Origin: Cadophora sp. MPI-SDFR-AT-0126
Taxonomy: Eukaryota > Ascomycota > Leotiomycetes > Helotiales > Ploettnerulaceae
Direction of reading: 5' to 3'
Assembly (NCBI GenBank): GCA_020747065.1
Contig: JAGMVK010000014.1
Span: 434,001-498,000, forward strand
Length of the DNA stretch: 64,000 bases
Program-made: the position numbers and the translations under genes
In this document: positions 48,095 to 60,800 of the stretch, piece after piece
How the letters are laid out: each line of letters begins with the position of its first letter
How positions within the stretch are numbered: position 1 is the first letter of the stretch
The notes under the pieces: model-generated
Databases searched by the model: none
What the model was told of the DNA's origin: nothing
What the model saw: only the letters and a program-made list of their open reading frames with translations

Positions 48095-48639
48095 TTTGAT
48101 GAGTTGGGGATGTTCTCAAATTGGAGCTGTTGATCTTCCCCGGGGGTCTGTCCTGGCTTATGTACAGTACTGTATGGGGCTGCCTGGCGGAGCTTAATCG
48201 ATGACGGATTAAACCCAAGTTCGTGTCTACTAGTGATGACTTGGTACCCCGCAGACTATCCTTAGTAGAGTGGAATAAAAACCAATGAATAGAACGACCC
48301 GTGGTCTGGAATATCTTAGACGCGTTTGCTTTGCAGTAGTAATTAGTGTGTGACTTCACACGAGAATGCGATGCCTTGATTCCCATGGAAGCTAAGGCGA
48401 AAGTGAAGATCGATAAAGGAGCTTGGGCCAGAAAACAACTACGTCAGGGACACTGGGCTTTTGCTGGGGCACGGCACTCCGACAGTCTGGGGAGGCGATA
48501 CGCTAGGAACTGCTTTGTTCCGCCCCGCTTATCGCCATGCGCTCTTGATTCTTATCGTCAGCCGCCAAATCAACTTCCCCTCGATATTTATTATGCTGAA
48601 GCAGCGAAGCAGCAACTCGACATCGACTAATCTCAAGAC
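48095..48639. promoter_or_regulatory. Shared divergent promoter, HAM1-like / Vms1
   Basis: The 545 bases between divergent starts must carry both promoters. Short frames inside it have no features. Confidence 0.5.
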
Positions 48640-50733
48640 ATGGAGCAGCGAAAGGAGGAAATAACACGGAGACCTTTATATGGTGAATCTTTGCATCACA
48701 TCTGCCTTCGCATAATCGAGTTTGCACTAATTGTTTTCAAGTGTACGACCTTCCGCAAGATATTCTCTCGACCTTAACGCGAAAAGACGACACCAGTGAG
48801 GCACCTCAAAATGATCTCTCATCATCCATCAAGGAGCCAGTCCGCGATATACGAACAGAAAGTGCTGCAGGGGCAAAGTCATGTTCGCTATGCGGAGTAG
48901 CATTTCACACTGTTGATGATCAGAGGAGTCATAACAGATCCGACTTGCATAGCTACAATCTGAAGCAAAAGATTCGTGGGGCGAAGCCTGTGACGGAAGG
49001 AGACTTTGAGAAACTGGTTGGAGGTTGAAAAACACTGCTGCTCTCAAATTCCGGGTTTGTGCTAACGTCGGCCAGATCTCAATGAGAGTCTGTCAGGTTC
49101 TGACTCATCAGATTCCGACGATGATGAGGGCGCAGATGTACGCAAGGAAACGACACTGACTGCATTGCTGAAGAAGCAAACCCAAATATCTTCTAATAGC
49201 AATGATGGCGAGGAAGCTCTATCATCAACGAAGCGAAAACGTGGGTCAGGGAAGCCTCCCATTATCTGGTTCGCATCAAGCACACTTCCTAGCAATATAT
49301 ACCTAGGGGTGTATCGAGCAATTTTCACGAACGACGAACAAGAAAGTGAACATACAATACTGGACATTGTGCGAAGGAAACAATTGGCTCCTAAGCCGGC
49401 TATGAAAATACCCATGAACCCAACCACTGGTGTCCCTCTTCCAGAAGCATACAAGGAGCCACATATCTTTCTTTGCATGATTGGGGGTGGTCATTTTGCT
49501 GCCATGATAGTCTCCTTGACGCCTAAGCAGACGAGATCAACACCGACAGGTCCAATCTCAAAAGAGGCTACGGTTTTGGCACACAAGACATTTCACAGAT
49601 ATACTACTCGACGGAAGCAAGGTGGTGCTCAGTCTGCAAACGACAATGCAAAAGGCGCTGCTCATTCTGCTGGTGCTGATTTGAGAAGATATAACGAACA
49701 GGCACTTACTGAAGAAGTTCGAGCTTTGCTCCAAGACTGGAAAGGAATGATCGATACATCTGAGCTATTGTTCTTCCGTGCGACCGGTAGCACCAACCGA
49801 AGAACTCTCTTCGGCCCCTATGATGGCCAAGTCCTTCGGCAGAACGATCCAAGGATACGAGGGTTTCCTTTCAGCACGCGGCGTGCGACCCAAAACGAAC
49901 TCATGCGAGCTTTTGTGGAGCTCACTCGTGTCAAGGTTCTAGAAGTAGATGAAGCCGCTATAGCTGCGGCGAAACTAGCAGCAGAAGAAGCCGCGAAGCA
50001 GGAAAGTTTGAAGGCCGCCAAAAAGGCGGCTCCAGCTGCTCCAAAGATATCAGAGGAAGAGGAGACCGCATTGTTGCATACATCGCAGCTCCAGGCCCTA
50101 ATACGGCGATCCAAGGTTCCAGCTCTGGTGTCGTATTTCAAGAGTAACGATATATCTCCCGACTTCGTATTCCAGCCGCCAGATGCACAACAGCATTTCC
50201 ACGCTCCAACGTCATTACATCTTGCTGCTAGTCAGAATTCCGCACCCCTAGTCACAGGTCTACTTGTCAAAGCTGGCGCAAATCCCACGGTTCTAAACGG
50301 CGATGGCAAAACGCCTTTTGATTTAGCTGGAGAACGCGCCACTAGAGACGCATTCCGCGTCGCACGCTCAGAACTCGGAGAAGCCAAATGGGACTGGGAA
50401 GCCGCACATGTCCCCGCAGCCATTTCTCGCGCAGAAGCCGATGAGCGAGATGCTCGCGAGAAGAAGGAGGAGGCCAAGAAGGAGGAAGAAAGGCGGAAAG
50501 CCGAGACGGCAAGACTTAAAGAAGAGGGTCCGAAAGTTGCTGATAATGGACCGCTGGGGAAGGCGGCGGGGAGAGGGAGGATGCTGGCGCTTGGGCATGT
50601 GGCAAAGACGGCGCAGGAGAAGAGGGAGGAGGAGGCGAGGGGGATGACGCCTGAGATGCGGATGAGGCTTGATAGGGAGAGGAGGGCGAGAGCGGCGGAG
50701 GAGAGGATGAAGAGGATGCAGGGTGACGCGTAG
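48640..50733 (+). CDS. vms1: Vms1/ANKZF1 peptidyl-tRNA hydrolase of ribosome quality control
   Basis: Three exons, 48640-48682, 48742-49023 and 49076-50733, encode 660 residues. The order matches Vms1/ANKZF1: a short N terminus with RPLYVYDLP built across intron 1, a C2H2 finger (Cys62, Cys65, His78, His84), the eRF1-like VLRF1 domain (about 140-330), two ankyrin-like repeats (TSLHLAASQNSAPLV, GKTPFDLAGE), and a coiled coil. A C-terminal arginine-rich VIM-like helix (RRARAAEERMKRM) should bind Cdc48/p97. The catalytic loop reads RRKQGGAQSAND, with Gln294 matching the essential glutamine of the GGQ-like site. The enzyme frees stalled nascent chains from tRNA on 60S subunits and protects mitochondria from aggregates. 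The 14-codon first exon was inferred from splice phase and family match. Confidence 0.93.
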
Positions 50734-51559
50734 GATGGGATGGAGAGGGAGGTTCCTCCGGGAATATGTAGAAGAGCAATACCATATCATTGCAGCCTTA
50801 AACCTTTGACTGATTTATGGTCGCCCGTATCACGGACTCGCGGAACGTCGAGGATCGGTGTGCTTTGTTTATCTCGATGAGCTCGACTAGCGAGGTTCAC
50901 CTAGAAACCAAAATCACCATCCCTAGCTATCGATGTGGTACGGGTTGAACGTCGCTTGACACTAGAACGCTAGGTACTGAAGGTAGACGATGGAGAAGTG
51001 ATGGGTGCCGGAAAGCTATATTGTGTCACAACACAATTGGGCCGCGTTGATTTCATGGACTGATGGCAACGATACTTGTCTTGTATTTCCTGATAAGCAG
51101 CTTAAGAAGGCGAGATCATAGTATAGCATGAGGTAATCCAGGCTTTATTTCTTTCTTGCACAAGCGTCGCATCGGAGAATTGAAGGTGGTCAACGGCGTG
51201 GATGAGGGAATAGCTGACAAGGACATGGCTGTGTGTGTTTTTCATGCCTGGATTGACTTGGAGACAAGCGAAACTGGCCTAAGAGTATGAAAGCGAGGTT
51301 CTGAGACAACTTTCACTCTGTAGCTGCAAAGCGAATTGGATCGTAAAGTCCCACGCGCCTGTCTCGATGTAGTGAGATGACATTATTGACATAAGAAATG
51401 GCCGATGGCCGATTGGGTACGTTGAACCTAACATCTAAACACTCAACAACAGATCTATGTACAGTACTATACAACAAAGTCGCTCGCGCGCTCGTCTAAT
51501 TCCAAAATGCATCACGAAACTCCAGTCTAAATAAATGCAACCAATTCTCTCCCCACCTA
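50734..51559. other. Convergent intergenic region
   Basis: About 0.8 kb between convergent genes, holding 3' ends. No further feature was seen. Confidence 0.5.
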
Positions 51560-52828
51560 TCAATGACAATTCTTCATAGCGACATACCACTGCAACAGAC
51601 CTCCCACCATAAACGCACAACTACCCCACAAACTCGCTGCACTGGCCTGTATACTCCCCACCGTCGTACCCAAGTAGAACAGTGCCCCAGCAAGAGTGAA
51701 ACCTATGGATCCAATCACGTTCCAAAACCCGACATGCCATTCGACGCTCGAAGGGCGTGGTGTATACCAGTTTGGCTGCGTGGTGATCATCTGTAAGACA
51801 GACGCCGTGATGAAGAGCACACCGCCGAGTGTCGCAGGGAGAAGGTTGGCGGTGTAGAACAGCGTGACGTTGGTCAAGTCTATGACGCCAGGGAAAGCGG
51901 TGATGATAGCTATCATGAAGATGAACGTCCCTATCGATTGAATGATGGCAGCGATGAAGCACAAGTCGCGGAAGTAAATGGTGCGTAGCTGTGGGGTGTT
52001 AGGCCAGAAGATGAATGCTGAGCTCCCATAGAGCGCGGGAAGTGTCGCTGTGGTAGCGTTGGAATTATTGTTTGCCGCTGAGGATATTGGCGAGTTGTTG
52101 CTTGGGAGTGTGCGTGTTTGGCGCAGAGGAAAATCCATGGTGCTGTCTCTGAAAGGCGCGACGGCTTTGTTGATTTGGCGCTGGGCTTCTTCATCACTCT
52201 TCATCTCCATGTCGGATGTGTCACCATCAACCACAATACCTTCAATCACAGTCACCTGCCCTCCCCGATTCAGATTCAATGCTTCAAGAATTCCTGCAAA
52301 GCCACCAAGTATAAAGATCACACCACCGACCAGACTTGTCGCTCCGGTCCAGTATAGTTCCGAGTCGAAGTTGGTGCTTGGGTTGGTGAGAGGTAGTAGA
52401 AGGAAGAATCCGTTAACGATGAAGAAGGCGGATCCAATTGCAAAGGTCACTCCTACCATCCACGACATGTCTCGCCATGGGAATCGAGTAAACATTTGCT
52501 TGATGCGTTGGACTGGGCGAGTCGTTTGTTGCTTGGGAGGTTGTGCTTCGTAGAATAGTTCCGCTGTCGAGTGCATACCAGGAGATCTCATTGGCCTTCC
52601 ATTTTGGAGATCGTCTTCAACACTAACGTCGGGCCATTTCGTCAAGCTTGAGCTGCGCCGATCCATTGGATCGTCGAAGGAAGATCTATTCGTATGAGGT
52701 CGCTGTCCATACGTTCGTGACTCCATTTTTGTGTACTTGGGGGAGGTTCTGGAGTTCCAGCTGTTTACTACTTTGGTAAACATTGGGACTGCCATCCCAT
52801 ATTTGAACCTTTCTGAAAGGTCCGACAT
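51560..52828 (-). CDS. Multipass membrane protein, fungal integral membrane family
   Basis: One exon gives 422 residues from the ATG at 52828. The frame is open to an ATG at 52933, but those 35 extra residues look like translated leader. The N-terminal ~130 residues are polar. Paired membrane segments follow: MVGVTFAIGSAFFIVNGFFLLLP, then LYWTGATSLVGGVIFILGGFAGILEAL. After a polar loop of ~100 residues come three or four more (CFIAAIIQSIGTFIFMIAII, YTANLLPATLGGVLFITAS, GFWNVIGSIGFTLAGALFYL, AASLWGSCAFMVGGLLQWY). The paired W-x-IGS...W-GS pattern recalls YrhK-type membrane repeats, but this match is tentative. Function unknown. Confidence 0.8.
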   Translation of the reverse strand: MSDLSERFKYGMAVPMFTKVVNSWNSRTSPKYTKMESRTYGQRPHTNRSSFDDPMDRRSSSLTKWPDVSVEDDLQNGRPMRSPGMHSTAELFYEAQPPKQQTTRPVQRIKQMFTRFPWRDMSWMVGVTFAIGSAFFIVNGFFLLLPLTNPSTNFDSELYWTGATSLVGGVIFILGGFAGILEALNLNRGGQVTVIEGIVVDGDTSDMEMKSDEEAQRQINKAVAPFRDSTMDFPLRQTRTLPSNNSPISSAANNNSNATTATLPALYGSSAFIFWPNTPQLRTIYFRDLCFIAAIIQSIGTFIFMIAIITAFPGVIDLTNVTLFYTANLLPATLGGVLFITASVLQMITTQPNWYTPRPSSVEWHVGFWNVIGSIGFTLAGALFYLGTTVGSIQASAASLWGSCAFMVGGLLQWYVAMKNCH

Positions 52829-55800
52829 GGCTAGGACAGACTGATGACAGTCAGGCCGAATAGCCTGCCGATTTGGCCAATGAGGTGCCCTATTTGGAAT
52901 GCACAATGCCGGCCACGAGGAGGAAGTTTCCAAAAATTGGGACCAAAGTGGAAGATGGTGATCCGGTCAAGTGTCGAGGATGGCACGGCTAGATTTAACA
53001 ACGTGGATCGTAGCTAATACCGAGATCTACCCCTCTTCATATCAGATATGCTGTTTCTAGAAGAAAAATTGCAAGGATACACACCTTCTAGAAGCCAATG
53101 ATCGACCTCCGGAATCGTACTTGCACTTTCCGCGATGGAGCCGGGCAGCTGGAATGGGGTTGAGTTGATCCCCCGGTACTGAATGCCGCAAAGACCATCG
53201 GCGGCTCCGCTATAGCCAAGTGATCTTGGATTGATGCGAGCAGATGCTCAAGTGATGCTGCCAGGAACCTGATGAAGCTGAGGCGGATGGCTGGACCTTA
53301 GGAATGTTACGAGGGCGTACAGTAGTGTCCCAAAACAATAGAACCCCTCAAGTCCCTAGGAATAACGGTGAAGCCAATTTCAACTGGCGTTTCATACACT
53401 CTATATTGACTTTTGGCCAGCGTAACCTTCAACAGGGTACGCCAGACGGAATAGAACATTCATCACATGCCGAGTCATGCGAGGTTCCTGGACAACACGC
53501 TGCTGGGAAAGCTGGCTGACGTCTTCTCAGGGTCGTGTACGAAGCTGGAGACTGAGACGTTCTTCAGCTGGGGATGGCCTTGCTGTTATCGTAAAGGGAT
53601 GTCGTCGAAACAAGAGTCGCCCGATGAAGACCCGTACCCCCTGTTTCATGATCTCCGAGAATGAGCCGCATCTTGGGATATATCTTTGGCCATGTCTATA
53701 TTTGCATCATGACCATGCAATTTGGTCAACGGGATGTTGGGATATGCTTCTCCAGCCGAAGAAAAGTGCAAAATTGTTTGTCGAAGGAGACTAAACGTCG
53801 ACCAAGAGGTCAGCAATCGCACTTGTCACGTGATGAAGACTTCACGCAACTTCAGCCAAGCAGTCGACAGCGGGTCATATGCTCGGAGACATACTGTTCT
53901 TCACTGAGATGAACCAAATTCAAACCGTCGGATCTTCGAACCAAAAGCGGTCTCTGTTGCGAATCCTGTTCCGGACTTTGAGACTGCTTGTCTGAGTGTA
54001 GTATTTACCCCTCCTCATTTAGGCCCTTTGACCAGGGATTTCTGTACACTTGGTTTTTCCCTTTCGTTTCTCCTTTTATTTCTGCTCTGCAGACTTCCCT
54101 GTCCTTTCCAAAAAGTCTTCACTTACCATAGTACCAAATCCTTGCAGAGAATCCTCTCATATATCGCCCAAGACTGATCTGACTGATGCTTACCATCAAT
54201 GAAGTCTGCGGTACGGGCTTAGATTCGCTATCCAGAGCCCAGAAAATAGCTTATGGGTCATCGATGCTATCTGTTAAGAAATTCAAAAGAGCTATTGGTA
54301 AGTTGAGATTCCTGGTGACAAAACTCGATGCCGAAGCAAGGTAAGCAAAATATTTTGATGGAAGTTCAGACCTAGTGATTGATCAGAACTCCTGGCAACA
54401 ATATTTTCAGGGATTCAGGAAGCAATGGTCCTCGGCATATGAAGCAATTCCAATGTTCAAAACAACCTTATGGCTTCCGTCTTCCAAGCAAGATGCGGAT
54501 GCCACGAGATGCCGTTCCGTTCCCAGTAAGCGACCGTTGTCGCTAGTATCAGAAGCGACGTGCTGAGTAAATAAATCCCTTTGTCTATTAAGTTTCCGTC
54601 CCGGGATACTGAGCTTGACCGAACCTCAGTCACACTTCAAGAATCTTCTTTCATGATCCGTCAATACTTTTCTTTCCCCATGCTCTGAAGAGCACCCGTG
54701 ACACTTATTTACATCACTCTGTATCACAAGATATCTCTGTTCACATCCGCAACAAGCTGATTCCGCGGCTTCCATCAGTAGCCCTGCTCAAGCTGCTTGT
54801 GGTACCTCATCACCTTCTCACTTAGACGAATAAAAGAGGGGATCAAGACACGACAAAGCAGGCAACTCACAAGCGACGTATTCAGGTATGTGGAAGCACC
54901 AAACGTTCATCATCTGAGTATGTGAAGGAGAAGGAGAGAGTAGGTAGCGGAGAGGAATGAATAAGTAGGTCATTGGTAGGGCGTTTACAAAGACAGGGAT
55001 GTGAATGATCGAAGATCTGATTAGATTTCAAGGAGGGAGACGAATGAGGAAATGGCATGATTATTCACCAGCGAAGCAATGTAATGTGGATTGTAATAAT
55101 GACAAAGTAACAACAACAATAATAACAGACACCTAAGGAAGTGTTTTAGGATTTTGCACTTGCAAGCGACGCGAAAGTCAGGTCTCCCTTTTCGCATGTG
55201 ACCCCAGTCCATATCCTCCTTCCCAACTCTGTTCTCTTATTTTGTGAATCACGAAAACTTCATTCACATTCCCGTCCATCAAGAGATCACAAGTAAAGAG
55301 AAGAGGAAGAGGAGAAGTAGAGAATTTAGACGCCCCAACCCAACCGAATGTCCCATTATTACCAGGTGTTGTTTGTCCTTATACCTAATTACACAAATAG
55401 CAGTTTGCAGCCCCCAGACCCCAGCCCATTCCATACAAGGCGCAAAAAGACCCAATGATCAATCGATCAATCAATCAAAAGCAAGTTAAGCAAACCCAAA
55501 TTTCCTAAGCCCGCCATTGTCCCCCACCCCAAATGAGAAAATCAACGCGCGCGCAATGCCTTGAAAGTCCACTCTGCGACGACCCAACTGAAAACCCGGA
55601 ACAGCGAATGCAGCGACGACAACGCAAGGGGAAAATGAAGCAAGCACGCCTGCCAGATATGCTGATCCCCTTTCCTTTGCTCAAAACTGCACTTTTTGTG
55701 GTCGGTTGGGTGAGTGAGTAATCCTGACTGCCATTCTTTCCCTTGGGAAACCCATCCGTCGCTATGGTCCTAAGAACCCCGACCTCCGATTCCGATGAAA

Positions 55801-56102
55801 AGCAGAATGAACACCGATAGAGGAGAGGATATCAAAAGCCCAACGCTCCACCAATGCAAGGCAAAAACGAGAAAGACCCAAATGAAAACCCGATGACCGA
55901 TGTTGAAGCCGATACCTAGAGGTGACATCCCATATTCGCGAGAATACGAATGGCATCGCCAATAGGCAAATCCAACTCAAACTGGTCCCTACGCCGACCC
56001 GCCATCCCCATTAATGTATCCACCAGCAATATATGCATTTGCCAAACACCGACCCGATTTTATACCATTCGCAAATCCTGCTCCGTTGATGATATCAATT
56101 CT
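52829..56102. other. Gene-poor interval with one weak small-gene candidate
   Basis: About 3.3 kb between two minus-strand genes. The only candidate is a two-exon frame at 54186-54566, listed separately. Frames at 53304-53912 are not convincing. Confidence 0.45.
54186..54566 (+). CDS. Possible small two-exon protein
   Basis: Two exons, 54186-54297 and 54376-54566, would encode 100 residues with matching phase across a 78-nt GTAAGT...CTAG intron. The predicted protein is basic, with the aromatic-rich stretch SWQQYFQGFRKQW; it has no signal peptide and no recognised domain. Support is only the splice sites and the protein-like composition. It may be a real orphan gene, a remnant, or chance. Confidence 0.22.
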
Positions 56103-57807
56103 TCAACCCCAGACCGAGGCCTGCACACCGAGTGACGAGTTCTTTCCCCACACACCACTCTTAGATCCCCAGCCGAGACCAACATCTTGTTGATTCTGAG
56201 AGTTGGAGTTGGAAGCTGCTGAAGCTGTTCGGCCTTCCTTCTCACCTTGGTTGTCTTCATTACTGGCAGCAAAGCCGTAGCTAAGAGGTGAAGGCAGAGG
56301 AGTAGTCGATCGCTTGTTCAAGGCTGGGTTTGGTGCTTGACCACTGGGACGAGTTCCAATGGGGGCAACGCCAGAGCTGGTTGGGCCCTTACCTTGGCGA
56401 GGAGGCGATCCACTGGGAGACGAGGCTGATGTACGGCTTGACTGCTGAGCTGCTGACTCAAAAAGGCTGAAGCTGCTGGTTGGGTTCGAGGATGGCGATG
56501 AGGTGCTGTTGGCACGGGATCGTTGTTGTCCCTGGACTTGACCGGCAGCGGATTGGGGCTGCTCAGTCTGAGCTTGGCTCTGGTTTTCACCCTGGTTTTG
56601 AGCACTGAAGTGGTCAAATGCCAATGGAGAGTGACCACGGATGCCGGTTGCAGATTGAGATCCTGATCCCTGGGTTCCTGGACGAGGAGTTCCATTCTCA
56701 TCGAAGCCACCATTGTCGGCGTAAGCTGCACCCTCACCGTAAAGGGCATTTCGTTGACGAGCGATCAACTCACGGCGTTCCTCCTCACTCATTCCAGAAC
56801 CGGGACTCATTGTGCGGTCAAGTTGTTTACCTCCCATAGTTGAAATCTCAGCTGAAACGCCTTATTCTAGTCAGTAAATGTTGATATTGGAAAGGGGATA
56901 AAAGATTCCAGAAAAGGTCCACAATCACACAGCACAGACAGCGAGCGGAGAAACAGTATGGACAGAGCTTTGTGATATAGGGACCGCTGGGTACAAGGTA
57001 TATGCATGGGTATTGTTGTACGGAATTTGTGTTATACAGAAGAGGGTGGCCTACTTCGATTATACTGCTGCTCTTGGTGATAGTTTCGCAGTTCTCTCTC
57101 ACGCTGTGCTGCCATCCTTCGCTTTGCCTGCATCACTTGTTCGACCTCGTTGGCCCCTCGGGATGGAGCATGTCGTTGGCTTGCGTAGAAGTTTTGCAAG
57201 TTTGAACCTGAGAAGGAGCGCGCGTCTCCAAAGTCGCCGCTGACTGAGTGGTGTCTTGGAGGACCGCCGCCCATACGTGGGTCTAGATAACGTATAAGCT
57301 CCCTGCCTTCTTCGCTGGATTGTGTCCCTTACCGTATTGCTCGCTGAACGGTCTCGGGGGTCCACCAGCCATTGGCATCGATTCGCGACGGCCGGCTCCA
57401 GGCATATTTGGGAACATCTTTCCGCTCTTTGCCAAGTTGTCAATAGCACGGTCAACCTCTGCAACAACCCATTAGCCTCCTGATTTTAAAGTCGTTCGCG
57501 CTGGATTTCGAAACAGGCGCATAGTCAATGTCCAATGCCATCTTGCATCCCAACCATGACTTTTGCGCCTGCCAAATCAACTCTGCCATCTGCATCCCAT
57601 CTCGTCTTGACGTACCCTCAAGTTGTGTCATGAAAGCTCCTGTCTCCTCGCGCGGAACGGCCGAGCTAGCACCTGCGATTGCTGTCAATTGACCTGTCCA
57701 AATCCTCTGCAACTATTCATCAACATACCAGATCGAGCAGGCGGTGTCTGCTGTTCCCACGTAGGCTGCCCAGTGGCTGGCCATTGCTGATTATCGTAAT
57801 AAGACAT
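56103..57807 (-). CDS. Conserved low-complexity protein (MSYYDNQQW-type), unknown function
   Basis: Five exons read on the minus strand, 57807-57729, 57672-57616, 57458-57333, 57282-57055 and 56851-56103, encode 412 residues with consistent phases. It starts MSYYDNQQWPATGQPTWEQQ. A short conserved segment around 35-65 (TQLEEVDRAIDNLAKSGKMFP) follows, then a Gly/Pro-rich part, a charged helix (VMQAKRRMAAQRERELRNY) and a second conserved helix MSEEERRELIARQRNALYGEG near 180-200. The rest is Ser/Gln/Asn-rich and disordered, ending in repeated WGSKSGVWGK and SVWG motifs. No catalytic domain is visible. The composition suits an RNP-granule or scaffold protein, but that is inference. Intron 4 is long (203 nt). 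Confidence 0.78.
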
Positions 57808-60800
57808 ATTTTCGGATCGAGAGATGCTTCGAAAACTGGGGCCTGCAGTGCTGTTTCGATGGGGAGTAAGGAACGTATACGACGGAAAGGTCGCGCAGAA
57901 GACTCTATTGTCGCAGCATGTATTAGTAGAGTGTTGGAGGGTCGGAGAGAAGGAAGATGAGTGTGAGGGCGGCGAAGATGAGTGAATTGTAAAGATAGTG
58001 AGTTGAGTTGAGGGAAGGGGAGAACCACAGCCGAGGAAAAATCTCCTGCCACGAAAGCGAAGCGGGATGGATGGATGGTTGACGGGTGAAGGGTAGGGAG
58101 GGAGGGAGGGAGCGAGCGAGCGAGATTTTTTCCCTCGACTTGTCTCAGCCGAGCGAAGCACTTTTAAGAACCAACCACTCACTCACCAAAAACCCAGACA
58201 GACGGACAAGAACGGGAAAGGAACGGCCCTCCCTCAACGTAGGACGACAAACAAACGCAGGGCGTAGGAGTCGAAATGTATGATCAATAGATCGGATCTG
58301 AGATGCAAAGGAGGGAAAGGAAGACAGGATGGAAGGAAAGAAGCAGCAGCAGTACAGTCGGAGGGAAATCGAAGGTTGCCAGGGTAGGGGAGGAGGGAGA
58401 GGGAGGGCAAGGACATGACCATGGGGGGGCATGGATGGACGGGCATGGCATGGGCCTGGCAGCGCGGGCAAGATGGATTCATTCGACTTACTTTCGACAG
58501 GGTTCAGTGTCGACGGACTCTCGCCGTCGCCTCTACCAGTTGTGTCCAGTCGGTGCCAGTGTCCCACACGCGCTCGGTCGATTGGAAGAAAGTAGGATTG
58601 GATGGGGCAGGCGAGAGTGAGAGTGGGTTGGCGAGCTTGGGCTGGTGGTGAAGTAGCGGGTAGTCGCCGGGTAGTTCGTATTTTATTTGCCAAAAGAAGC
58701 ACAATAGCTCGGCCCTCGATGCCCTTCTCATTTCTTTTCATATCACCGTCTCCTGTTCATTTTGGCTGGCTCTCTTCCGCAAGCGCAAGACGAGATGAGA
58801 TGGGGCCCTCATTACTTTTCAATTTATCCCTCAGACGTCTCTTTTGCCATCTTTCTGCGCTCGCTACATGACGAAGTGCTTGCATGGAGAAAATGCGGCT
58901 CATGTCATGGTATTTCACGAGTACACGGTGCAATGCACCTCTTTTTTTTTCACTATGTTGGTAGGTACGAGCAGCATATGTGGATGTCATCATCATGGGA
59001 CAGAGCAGACCTTGACGGGTCGGGCTGGTCGCAAGGCGGGATATCAGGCAAGTGTAGTTCTCTTGGCAAGGAACCTTAGCTTCTAGAAGATGAAGAACAA
59101 CCAGATAACCTTAAATCAGTAAAGGATGGGAAGAAAGTTGAAGGACGATCTGGAAATCCTGTTCGTCTCGGAGTAACCTCGGTTTCTTAATTCCTGTTCT
59201 GTTGGACAACGCTTTGCTGGCAGACACATATTGATTATCCCGAGGTTCTGGCCACTGAGAAATGAAATGTACCGAAGCGTCGACTGTCGCATGGCAGACC
59301 GTGGGGGCTTGAGTTACGAAAGGATACGAAGTGCCTGGGTAGTCGATTTGGGCAACGACTTGATCGATCTGTGATACATCCGTGCGAAAAGTATCAGGAT
59401 GATATCAGAATAACGCACACGCTGCGAAATTCGAGAAACAAGTTCCATCAACAGCTTCGTACTGCCGGTTGTCACAGATAGGACTTTCATTCTCATCAGG
59501 CAGAATAACCATGGCCAGCCAACGCCCTATCACCCAGTATCAAAACGCATACGTAAGGCTGATAGATTCTTTTCCAACGAACCATTCTGTGTCACCATAT
59601 GTCACATCTCTTCCGCACGGTAAAGGTCTAAGACCTTTCCGAGTATCCGAACTATATCTCCTTTCCAGTATCATATTTCATACGAGCATATCCTGAATTA
59701 GTCCTCCGAGACCTCTATGAAGTCTATTTCTCATGCTCAGTGCACGCACTTTTAAACGGTTTTGCCGACTTGCTTGTGTCCGATAGCCAGGAGCTTGGAG
59801 AGTCCCCATCCGGAAATTCTGTGCTGGCTGATATGCAACCGACTCTGACATCGGCCCTTCCTTCCTCAGACAACCACCACAACCAGACCACGACACCATC
59901 GTCAAACCTTTCAGCCTTCAAGAAGGACACAAGAGATCCGGCCATTTCCTCCATTTCACTTCAGACCATATCCAGAAATGGAGTACTTGTACATGCGAAC
60001 AACTTCCCATTCTTTGCCTCCGGACCGTACAACTCAAAATATGCACCCCACCATGCCCCTCTTCAGGACATGCAAAAATTGATGTTCGCATGTGGCCGTG
60101 GCCGCAGTGGGTTACCCACGCCAAGGCTTCTCTGCAGAAAGTCGTTTCTTCTTGCAGATGGGCTGCACCATCGTCGACCTACGTATCGGAATTGGACGCG
60201 CGAGCTGCGGCTTCGTCTCCGCCCAGGGTCCATTTCAAAATCTTAGCCCCTGTCAGTAATTTCTGAATACCCTTCGAAGAATCCACGGTGGAGAGGACGA
60301 CCATTTATTGAGACCCTTCCGGTAATATTAAGCCGCACGGGTCATGGTCTCGAAGACTTCAAGGAAGAAACACTACCTCCGTACGGCAGATTGTATGAGA
60401 CCGGCATTCACTGGAACAACTTAACAACAATTCGGATGCCCACTAACAACAGTCCTCTTCTTTCTTGCCATACTCAATGATCCATAATGAAGTCCATCTT
60501 TGATTCCGGACACCTGGTTGCTCATATCAGCTTGTCAAACGCTATCGCCCTTCCAGAAACTGACAAGGATCGCAAGGACCAAGGCATGGCTTGACCTTCA
60601 ACGCTTGCTCCGTCGGTCTCTGACCTGCCAGAAACATGATCAATGTCCGTGATGAGGAGAATCAAATCAAAACAAAGTTCTCATCTCTCCTTTCCCGACT
60701 GTCTAGACCTGTACAACACCAAACTCAGACAAGCTCACAATCTTCAAAAGAACTGCTTATACAGAGACAAACTGGAATCTGATCGATTTCCACATACACA

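Noticed and set aside
58145..58741. 198-codon minus-strand frame
   Set aside because: Pro/Ser-rich translation of simple-sequence DNA in the promoter region of the gene ending at 57807.
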